From JAMOBE01 sp039908285 (GTDB lineage: Bacteria; Pseudomonadota; Alphaproteobacteria; Rhodospirillales; Rhodospirillaceae): 35,896 nucleotides of DNA. Position 1 is the first letter of the stretch, and each line of letters opens with the position of its first letter. The stretch spans positions 1-35,896 of the forward strand of contig JAMOBE010000032.1 of the NCBI GenBank assembly GCA_039908285.1, given 5' to 3'. Below, piece after piece: positions 8,754 to 18,049 of this stretch. The translations under genes were made by a program, and so were the position numbers. Below the pieces are notes generated by a model that was not told the origin of the DNA, did not search any database, and was given only the letters and a program-made list of their open reading frames with translations.

Positions 8754-9980
8754 ATGAGCGGTACGATGTCTCGCCGGGGAACGGCCTCCGCCACTGGCCT
8801 TTCGGCCGATGTTCTGGTGATTGGCGCCGGCGTCACCGGTGGCGCCCTGGCCTGCGCTCTGGCCCAGGCCGGGGTGCGCGTGATCGCGGTGGATCGGGAC
8901 CCTCCGAGCGTCGGCGTCTCGTTCCTGTCGCCGGTGAGCAGGCGCCTTCTCGAGGCGGTCGGGGTATGGGACGAGGTGGAGGCCGAGGCCGGAGCGATCC
9001 GCGACCTCCGGGTGGCCGACGGTGGGTCGCCCCTGTTCCTGCACGTCGGCCAGGCCGACACCGGCGGCGATCCCCTGGCCTGGAGCGTCGAGAGTCGGGT
9101 CGTCCGGCGGGCGCTGCGGCGGCGGATGGCGGCTCTCGACACCGCGACCCTGATCGCGCCCGCCGGCGTCACGTCGCTGCGGACCGAGGGAGACGGAGCC
9201 GTCGTCGTTCTCGAGGACGGACGGCAGGTCCGCGGCCGTCTCCTGGTGGCGGCGGATGGACGGGACTCGCCCACCCGGGCCGCCGCCGGCATCGGCGTCA
9301 CCCGCCGGGCCAGCCGCCGGACCGCCATCGTCACCACCGTCGCCCACGGCTCTCCCCATGAGGGGGTGGCCTGCGAGCACTTCCTGGCCGGGGGACCGTT
9401 GGCCGTGCTGCCGCTGGCGGGCGATCGCTCGGCGATCCTGTGGACGGAGGACGAGGAGCGGGCGGCGACCCTGGTGGGACTGCGGGATGACGCCTTCCTG
9501 ACCGAGCTGGCCCGGCACCTGGATGGCCGTCTCGGGCGGCTCCGGTCGCTCGGACCGCGCCGCGCCGATCCGCTGGTCGTGCAGGTCGCCGATCGCCACG
9601 TCGGCCGCCGCCTCGCCCTGGTGGGGGATGCCGCCCACGCCGTGCCGCCGGTGGCCGGTCAGGGCGTCACCCTCGGGCTGCGGGATGCCGCCATCCTGGC
9701 CGAACTGGTGGTGGAGACCAGCCGGCTTGGCCTCGATGTGGGCGACTCACCCCTCCTCGCCCGCTATCAGCGGCGGCGGCGGGGGGACACCGTGGCGACG
9801 GCGCTGCTGATCGACGGCGTGATGCGCCTGTTCACCAGCGACCGGGCGCTGCCGCGACTCGGTCGGGACATCGGGCTTGCGGTGGTGAACGCCCTGCCGC
9901 CGCTGAAGCAGCTCTGCCTGCGCCGTGTCCTGGAGGGGCCGGCCGATCTTCCCCGGCTGATGCGCGGCGAGGCACTTTGA
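8754..9980 (+). CDS. UbiH/UbiF/Coq6-family FAD-dependent hydroxylase
   Basis: 408 aa from the ATG at 8754, preceded by GGGAG at 8744-8748. A GTG at 8742 in frame is less likely because it overlaps that Shine-Dalgarno site. The protein is a class A flavoprotein monooxygenase that adds hydroxyl groups to the ubiquinone ring using NAD(P)H and O2. Visible signatures are the dinucleotide motif VIGAGVTGGALACALAQAG near the N-terminus, the DG motif VAADGRDSPTR at the middle, and the FAD-ribityl motif RLALVGDAAHAVPPVAGQG near residue 290. The ring position it acts on cannot be read from sequence, so I give no gene letter. A ubiA gene elsewhere in the window serves the same pathway but is not linked. 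Confidence 0.88.
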   Translation: MSGTMSRRGTASATGLSADVLVIGAGVTGGALACALAQAGVRVIAVDRDPPSVGVSFLSPVSRRLLEAVGVWDEVEAEAGAIRDLRVADGGSPLFLHVGQADTGGDPLAWSVESRVVRRALRRRMAALDTATLIAPAGVTSLRTEGDGAVVVLEDGRQVRGRLLVAADGRDSPTRAAAGIGVTRRASRRTAIVTTVAHGSPHEGVACEHFLAGGPLAVLPLAGDRSAILWTEDEERAATLVGLRDDAFLTELARHLDGRLGRLRSLGPRRADPLVVQVADRHVGRRLALVGDAAHAVPPVAGQGVTLGLRDAAILAELVVETSRLGLDVGDSPLLARYQRRRRGDTVATALLIDGVMRLFTSDRALPRLGRDIGLAVVNALPPLKQLCLRRVLEGPADLPRLMRGEAL

Positions 9981-9993
9981 CAGGAGGAGAACG

Positions 9994-10158
9994 ATGAGCA
10001 GCAATCACGACATGAACCCCGGCGACGAGGTTCCTCCCGGCACGCCCTACAGCGGCAACAACCTGTGCCACAGGTGCTCCGGCGAGGGAGAAAAGGAAGA
10101 GAAGCCCTGTATCTACTGCGGCGGGACCGGGCTGGTCATAACCATCGTCAGCGGCTGA
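9994..10158 (+). CDS. small DnaJ-type zinc-knuckle protein (54 aa)
   Basis: A 54-residue ORF with an excellent SD (AGGAGGA at 9982-9988) and ATG at 9994. It contains two CxxC pairs in the form CHRCSGEG ... CIYCGGTG. This is the CxxCxGxG pattern of the DnaJ central zinc finger, reduced to one zinc site. The N-terminal half is Asn/Pro/Gly-rich and probably disordered. It sits 13 nt after the UbiH-family gene and ends 4 nt before the macrodomain gene, so the three look co-transcribed. A zinc-binding role is well supported by the cysteines. What it binds or chaperones is unknown; similar stand-alone CxxCxGxG proteins are usually annotated as hypothetical. Confidence 0.85.
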   Translation: MSSNHDMNPGDEVPPGTPYSGNNLCHRCSGEGEKEEKPCIYCGGTGLVITIVSG

Positions 10159-10162
10159 GGCC

Positions 10163-10678
10163 ATGACGAACCGCATGGTCGTCGTCGAGGGCGACATTAC
10201 CACCGAGGCGGTGGATGCCATCGTCAATGCCGCCAACTCGTCGCTGCTCGGCGGCGGCGGCGTGGATGGCGCGATCCACCGCGCCGCGGGACCCGAGCTT
10301 CTGGCCGAGTGCCGGACCCTCGGCGGCTGTCCGACCGGCGAGGCCCGGTTGACCCGGGGCTATCGCCTGCCGGCCCGCTGGGTGGTGCACACCGTCGGGC
10401 CGGTCTGGCGCGGCGGCACCGCCAACGAGGAGGCGCTGCTGGCCTCGGCCTATCGTCGCTCGTTCGCGGTGGCGAAGGAGGCCGGCGCCAGGACCGTCGC
10501 CTTTCCCGCCATTTCCACCGGCGTCTACGCCTTTCCCATCGCTCCGGCGGCGCGCATCGCCGTCACCACCGTCGCCGAGGCGCTGCTCGGAGACGACTGG
10601 TTCGCCGAGGTGAGGTTCGTCTGCTTCGGCAGAGCCTCCGCCGATGCGCATAAATTGGCTTTGAGCGCCATTCTGTGA
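10163..10678 (+). CDS. macrodomain protein, O-acetyl-ADP-ribose deacetylase type
   Basis: 171 aa, the standard size of a stand-alone bacterial macrodomain (YmdB/MacroD type). These proteins remove the acyl group from O-acetyl-ADP-ribose or ADP-ribose from acidic residues. Signatures: GDIT near residue 10, the catalytic region IVNAANSSLLGGGGVDGAIHRAAG with the family Asn and Asp, CPTGEARLTRGYRLPARWVVHTVGPVW, and the ribose-binding loop FPAISTGVYAFP. The protein is cytoplasmic. It starts 4 nt after the zinc-knuckle ORF, suggesting coupling. Its TGA (10676-10678) lies inside a CRP-type operator for the next small ORF. I refrain from a gene symbol because paralogues with different specificity exist. 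Confidence 0.92.
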   Translation: MTNRMVVVEGDITTEAVDAIVNAANSSLLGGGGVDGAIHRAAGPELLAECRTLGGCPTGEARLTRGYRLPARWVVHTVGPVWRGGTANEEALLASAYRRSFAVAKEAGARTVAFPAISTGVYAFPIAPAARIAVTTVAEALLGDDWFAEVRFVCFGRASADAHKLALSAIL

Positions 10679-10723
10679 TGCGGGTCACAGCGGCATGGTG
10701 GCCGGGTCGTCATAATGGTCCTC
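10674..10723 (+). promoter_or_regulatory. class II CRP-type operator and promoter
   Basis: TGTGATGCGGGTCACA at 10674-10689 is a perfect TGTGA-N6-TCACA palindrome, the CRP/FNR-superfamily consensus. A -10 box CATAAT lies at 10711-10716, predicting +1 at about 10723. The operator centre (10681.5) is then at -41.5, the exact position for class II activation. There is no recognisable -35 box (CAGCGG), as expected for an activator-dependent promoter. It overlaps the stop of the macrodomain gene and drives the 40-codon ORF at 10745. Which CRP/FNR-type regulator binds is unknown. Confidence 0.75.
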
Positions 10724-10744
10724 ATCAACCCGGAGGACACGACC

Positions 10745-10867
10745 ATGACGACACGCAGCGGAACTCTTCAGAAGATTTTTCGGATGTTCGGACTGGGCGG
10801 CGCGGTCGTCGAAAGCGCCGAGGCCATCATGGCCCGCCGGCTTGGTGCCTATGTGCTGATCGCCTGA
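10745..10867 (+). CDS. 40-residue small protein under CRP-type control
   Basis: A 40-codon ORF with SD GGAGG at 10732-10736, 8 nt before the ATG. It begins MTTRSGTLQKIFRMFGLGG and ends RRLGAYVLIA. It could form an amphipathic N-terminal helix, a short Gly-rich turn and a second helix with a hydrophobic tail. There is no cysteine, no clear membrane span and no recognised family; it is not a DUF1127/YjiS protein. Reality is supported by the promoter, operator and SD placed in correct order upstream. The TGA at 10865-10867 is also the first triplet of an adjoining repeat element, so the original C-terminus may have been changed by that insertion. Confidence 0.6.
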   Translation: MTTRSGTLQKIFRMFGLGGAVVESAEAIMARRLGAYVLIA

Positions 10868-11055
10868 GAGGCTGAAAATGGATCGGCACCGCGTTCATCA
10901 AAAACCCTCTCCCCCCCCTTCAGGGGGGAGAGGGTTGGGAGAGGGGGGCGCGAAGCTCGCTGAAATTGTGCCGGTTGCCCCACCCCCTCACCCCGACCCT
11001 CTCCCCCTCGAGAGGGAGAGGGAGTTCTGGTTCCGAATACATTTTCAGGCTCTGA
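10865..11055. mobile_element. MITE-like element, 191 bp, no coding capacity
   Basis: The ends are imperfect inverted repeats: TGAGAGGCTGAAAATGGAT at the left and, on the other strand at the right, TCAGAGCCTGAAAATGTAT. Inside are two strong hairpins (10905-10934 and 10997-11022, both with CCCTCTCCCC-type arms). A stretch between them includes TGCCGGTTGCCCCACCCCC, which recurs inverted in the soxA-soxZ gap at 24735-24758. No ORF or transposase is present. It fills the gap between the 40-residue ORF and the amidase gene. Related end or hairpin modules occur at 8631, 23698, 24704-24858, 31743 and 35348-35410. Confidence 0.7.
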
Positions 11056-11077
11056 GCCCAATCGAGAGGCGGCTCGG

Positions 11078-11808
11078 TTGATGATCGAGCGCCCCTCGCC
11101 CAACTTCGACGATCGCCGGGATGCACAGCCCATCGACATGCTGGTCCTGCACTACACCGGCATGACGAGCGCCGCGGCGGCACTCGAGCGTCTCTGTGAT
11201 CCATCGGCCAAGGTCAGCGCCCACTACCTGATCGACGAGGACGGTACCGTGGTCCGGCTGGTGGCGGAGGAAGCCCGGGCCTGGCATGCCGGGGTGTCGT
11301 GCTGGCGGGGGCACCGGGACATCAATTCCCGCTCCATCGGCATCGAGCTGGTCAATCCCGGTCACGAGTTCGGCTATCGCTCCTTTCCCGAGCCGCAGAT
11401 GGCCTCCCTGGAAGGACTGGCCCGCGACATCGTCGCCCGTCACCCCATTCCCCCGCGCAACGTGGTCGGCCATTCCGACATCGCCCCCACCCGCAAGCAG
11501 GATCCGGGGGAGCGCTTCGACTGGGGCCGGCTGGCCCGGGCCGGGGTAGGCCTGTGGCCGTTTGACGACCTGGGGGCGCCCAGTGGTCCGGCGGAGGTCG
11601 GCATCGACGTGGTGCAGGAGTGGCTCGGCGACTTCGGCTACGACGTGACGCGGAGCGGCCGTCTCGACGACCCGACCATCGCCGCCGTCGAGGCCTTCCA
11701 GCGGCACTTCCGGCCGGCCCTGGTCCAGGTCCAGGTCCAGGTCCAGGGCTTTCCCGACCGCAATACCGTGGCGCGCCTCGAGTCGCTGGTCCTTCTTGCG
11801 AGGCGGTA

Positions 11809-11809
<1 letters not shown>
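11078..11809 (+). CDS. N-acetylmuramoyl-L-alanine amidase (AmiD/AmpD-like) with peptidoglycan-binding domain
   Basis: 243 aa. The N-terminal amidase_2 fold cleaves the bond between MurNAc and L-Ala of muropeptides. Zinc ligands visible by family alignment are H25 (VLHYTGM), H132 (VVGHSDIAP) and D142 (RKQDPGERFDW). A C-terminal PG_binding_1 repeat (~175-240) follows, interrupted by a short VQVQVQVQ run. No signal peptide is evident, so it may act on cytoplasmic turnover products like AmpD, although the PG-binding domain is more typical of AmiD-type enzymes. Start choice between ATG 11078 and ATG 11081 is arbitrary. Its TAA shares one base with the ATG of the following hydantoinase gene, so the pair is probably translationally coupled. 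Confidence 0.9.
11722..11745 (+). repeat. in-frame hexanucleotide microrepeat (GGTCCA x4)
   Basis: Four perfect tandem GGTCCA units within the peptidoglycan-binding domain of the amidase, read as VQVQVQVQ. The unit length keeps the frame whatever the copy number. This is a candidate slipped-strand length polymorphism in a loop of the domain. Confidence 0.85.
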
Positions 11810-15552
<3,743 letters not shown>

Positions 15553-16189
15553 CGGCACCGCGCTGGTGCTGGCGGCGGGCTTGTCGGAGGACTCGGGGTC
15601 TTCGGACTCGACCATCGGCTTGGTGGCGACGGGGTCCACGATGGGCTCGACGGCCTCGATGGGCTCGACGGCGGTCCTCTCTTCGGCGAGTCGGGTCACG
15701 GCCGGGGGAGACAGGTCGACCACATCCCCCAGCCGGGTCTTCTGGTCAGGCCGACCGGGGCCCGTCTTGTCCAAACTCGGCTGATTGGGCTGCTCCAGCC
15801 GCCTCGTCTCCGTGCGTGCGCCAGTGGAGGCGGTGCTGGGAGCGGGAGACGGCGTCGGCTGGCTGTCCGGAGTCGCAATGGAAGGCAAAGACGCTCCACC
15901 GCCGGCTCCAGCCGGGCCTTTGCCCGAGGATGCCGCATAGCTTGGGGGGCCATTCTGCCCAACCGGACCGAGCGCGACCATCTTGCGTCCCGTTTCGATT
16001 CCATCGAATGGATTCGACTGTAGCACATTCCTCTCGCCAATGCAAAAATCTCTTGCCACCCTGACGCCAGGGCCGGACGGTCTGGGGTGTGGAAAGCTCC
16101 CGTCGGGGGGGCGGAGTCGGGGTGTACAGGGCAGGTGAGTCCGCTCTTCGCAGGTGCATTGAAAAATTTGTTGCGGGTCCCATTTTTTT

Positions 16190-16218
16190 CTTCATTTTTC
16201 GGGCGAACGGCGTATATA
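16190..16218 (+). promoter_or_regulatory. possible promoter of the odc transcript
   Basis: A -10-like TATATA at 16213-16218 lies downstream of a markedly AT-rich stretch (16160-16200, with T7 and T5 runs) in otherwise GC-rich DNA. A weak -35 such as TTCATT (16191-16196, spacer 16) is present. Transcription would start near 16225, giving a ~320-nt leader before the decarboxylase. The rest of 16060-16189 shows no other feature I can support. Confidence 0.35.
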
Positions 16219-16224
16219 GCGAAA

Positions 16225-16548
16225 GCAGACGCACACGCGCACGTGCCTCTGGCCCTTCCGGTTAAGCAACGACGTCAAAGCGTTCTCAATGTGTCGCCGG
16301 TGTCCGGCAGCCTAGAGGATGTGGCCATGTTCGCAGTGTCTAAAGGGGCGTGTGCGCCCGATGCCGTTCTTTCCTTCGTTCCGTTGGGGAGCACCCGCCC
16401 GGTGGCTCACCGTCGTTTCGATCGGCATTATCTCAACTTGAAGTGTCCCCTGACCAGTATCCGGCTCGCCTGAGACGCCAGCCGGACGGGGGCGCGATCC
16501 CGTATCCCATCAAGAACAAGAGCCCTTCGTGTGCGAAAGGGGTACGCG
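16225..16548 (+). ncRNA. structured 5' leader of ornithine decarboxylase, speF-motif candidate
   Basis: Alphaproteobacterial speF genes are known to carry a conserved leader RNA (the speF motif), and this leader is in the right place. I see stem-loops at 16296-16308 (GCCGG/CCGGC), 16346-16359 (GGGCG/CGCCC, loop TGTG) and 16389-16408 (GAGC-ACC/GGT-GCTC). A long-range helix ATGCCG/CGGCAT (16361-16366 with 16423-16428) is possible. Another hairpin at 16461-16485 (CCGGCT/AGCCGG) has a uORF stop codon in its loop. I could not align it to the published consensus, so the family assignment rests on position, length and structure density. A 48-codon ORF lies inside, suggesting translation-coupled control. 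Confidence 0.55.
16327..16473 (+). CDS. candidate leader peptide (uORF) upstream of ornithine decarboxylase
   Basis: 48 codons, ATG at 16327 with SD AGAGGA at 16314-16319, 7 nt away, and TGA at 16471-16473. It ends 75 nt before the decarboxylase ATG. The stop lies in the loop of the CCGGCT/AGCCGG hairpin, so a ribosome pausing near the end of the ORF would block that hairpin. The C-terminal part contains AHRRFDRHYLNLK. This resembles HRNSFDFHFFN near the end of E. coli SpeFL, the arrest peptide that captures ornithine in the ribosome upstream of speF. Here the similar segment is followed by 12 more residues (CPLTSIRLA at the end). Whether it stalls ribosomes is inference. Confidence 0.5.
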   Translation: MFAVSKGACAPDAVLSFVPLGSTRPVAHRRFDRHYLNLKCPLTSIRLA

Positions 16549-17676
16549 ATGACTGAGAAGATTCGCCGGTTTCTGGACGACAATCGCCCGCCCACGCCCT
16601 GCCTGGTGGTGGACCTGGATGTGATTGCCGAAAACTATCTCAAGCTGCGCCGCTACCTGCCGGTGGCGCAGGTCTACTATGCGGTGAAGGCCAATCCGGC
16701 ACCCGAGGTGGTGTCGCTGCTGGTGGATCTGGGCTCCTGCTTCGACGTCGCCAGCGTCGCCGAGATCGACCTGTGTCTCAACGCGGGCGCGAGCGCCGAA
16801 CGGCTGTCGTTCGGCAACACCATCAAGAAGAAGACCGACATCGCCTATGCCTACGGCAAGGGCCTGCGGCTGTTCGCCTTCGACAGCGAGGCCGAACTGG
16901 ACAAGATCGCCACGGCGGCCCCCGGGTCGCGGGTGTTCTGCCGTATCCTGGTGGACAACTCGGGCGCCGAATGGCCACTGTCGCGCAAGTTCGGCTGCGA
17001 CGCGGCCATGGCCGCCGACCTGCTGGTGGGCGCGCGGGAGCGGGGACTGGACCCCTATGGGGTGTCGTTCCACGTCGGCTCGCAGCAGACCGATCTCAGC
17101 CAGTGGGACATCGCCGTCGGCAAGACCGCCATGCTGTTCACCGCCCTCAACGAGGCCGGCATCGAACTCAAGCTGGTCAACCTGGGTGGTGGATTTCCCG
17201 CCCAGTACCGCAGCGGTGTCGCCGGACTCGACGCCTATTGCCACGCGGTGATGACGGCCATGACCCACCACTTCGGCAACCAGCTGCCCGGCATGATCAT
17301 CGAGCCCGGGCGCTCGCTGGTGGGCGACTCCGGCATCCTTGAGGCCGAGGTGGTGCTGATTTCGCGCAAGAGCTACGACGACGCGACGCGGTGGGTTTAT
17401 CTCGACATCGGCCGCTTCGGCGGCCTGGCCGAGACCGAGGGCGAGTGCATCCGCTACCGCATCGAAACCCCGCACGGCGGCACCACCGGCCCGGTGGTGC
17501 TGGCCGGCCCGACCTGCGATTCGGCCGATATCCTCTACGAGAAGTCGGGTTACGAGATGCCGATGTCACTCGAGGTGGGCGACCGCGTCCGCATCCTGTC
17601 CACCGGCGCCTATACCAGTTCCTACTCGGCCGTCAACTTCAACGGTTTCGCGCCGCTGCGTTCGTACTTCGTCTGA
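16549..17676 (+). CDS. ornithine decarboxylase (PLP fold type III; possibly lysine/ornithine)
   Basis: 375 aa from the ATG at 16549, with SD AAAGGGG at 16537-16543; an in-frame GTG at 16531 overlaps that site. It decarboxylates ornithine to putrescine, the entry to polyamine synthesis, in the cytosol. It belongs to the eukaryotic-type ODC/DapDC barrel family. K47 in YYAVKANP binds PLP. HVGSQQ and GGGFP bind the cofactor phosphate region, and EPGRSLVG follows. The catalytic cysteine is C323 in GPTCDSADIL, contributed across the dimer interface. Length and motifs fit the alphaproteobacterial SpeF/ODC group; some members also take lysine and this cannot be excluded. It is preceded by a structured leader and uORF and is monocistronic, with a repeat-filled gap then convergent thiC. 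Confidence 0.9.
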   Translation: MTEKIRRFLDDNRPPTPCLVVDLDVIAENYLKLRRYLPVAQVYYAVKANPAPEVVSLLVDLGSCFDVASVAEIDLCLNAGASAERLSFGNTIKKKTDIAYAYGKGLRLFAFDSEAELDKIATAAPGSRVFCRILVDNSGAEWPLSRKFGCDAAMAADLLVGARERGLDPYGVSFHVGSQQTDLSQWDIAVGKTAMLFTALNEAGIELKLVNLGGGFPAQYRSGVAGLDAYCHAVMTAMTHHFGNQLPGMIIEPGRSLVGDSGILEAEVVLISRKSYDDATRWVYLDIGRFGGLAETEGECIRYRIETPHGGTTGPVVLAGPTCDSADILYEKSGYEMPMSLEVGDRVRILSTGAYTSSYSAVNFNGFAPLRSYFV

Positions 17677-17723
17677 TACGGCGGTTCACTTGGCACCAGG
17701 TGCCCCCCTCTTCCGAGGGACTA

Positions 17724-17956
17724 CCGTAAGCACACAAGTTTCCCGCAAACCTCCAGCAAACTTAAGCCCTCCCCCTCGATGGGGGAGGGTTTGGGTGGGG
17801 GTGGCCGTGAAGCGCGCACAGACAGCCGTTAGATCGCACCAGAGTCGCGTTCTTGGGCTCATACCGATGCCCCTACGTGCGGCACCGCCACCCCCACCCA
17901 ACCCTCCCCCATCGAGGGGGAGGGCTTAAGTTTGCTGAAAACTTGTGTGCATACGG
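17724..17956. mobile_element. MITE-like element with ~50-bp terminal inverted repeats
   Basis: The left end (17724 onward) reads CCGTAAGCACACAAGTTT, then CAGCAAACTTAAGCCC, a CCCTCCCCCTCGAT/GGGGGAGGG hairpin and GGGTGGGGGTGG. The right end, on the opposite strand from 17956, reads CCGTATGCACACAAGTTT, CAGCAAACTTAAGCCC and the same hairpin and GGGTGGGGGTGG. The two arms match almost completely, differing by one base, one extra T and a ~11-bp insertion in the left arm. The ~70-bp centre is unique and non-coding. No transposase ORF is present. It sits between the convergent odc and thiC genes, where it could also serve as a bidirectional transcription barrier. Confidence 0.78.
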
Positions 17957-18034
17957 CAGCCCATCGAGGGGGAGGGCTTAAGTTTGCTGAAAACTTGTGT
18001 GCATACGGCAGCCCATCGAGGGGGAGGGCTTAAG
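17911..18034. repeat. 52-bp perfect tandem repeat, 2.4 copies
   Basis: Identical 52-bp units begin at 17911 (ATCGAGGGGGAGGGC...), 17963 and 18015; the third stops after 20 bp at CTTAAG and runs into unique sequence before thiC. The first unit is the right end of the MITE-like element, so the tract is a reiteration of that element's terminal repeat. It contains no ORF of note. Perfect identity implies recent duplication, or possibly a collapsed or mis-expanded assembly region. Confidence 0.9.
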
Positions 18035-18049
18035 GAGGCGGAGACGTGG

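Noticed and set aside
16087..16326. Extension of the odc leader ORF to an upstream ATG at 16087
   Set aside because: The upstream part has no SD, crosses the AT-rich promoter-like stretch and lacks coding character. The ATG at 16327 has the SD.
17690..17706. Rho-independent terminator after odc (GGCACC-A-GGTGCC)
   Set aside because: The stem is short (6 bp) and followed by a C-run, not a T-run; support is too weak to list it.
17911..18034. Possible CRISPR-like array
   Set aside because: The 52-bp units are directly contiguous with no spacers, and are copies of a MITE end; no cas genes are present.
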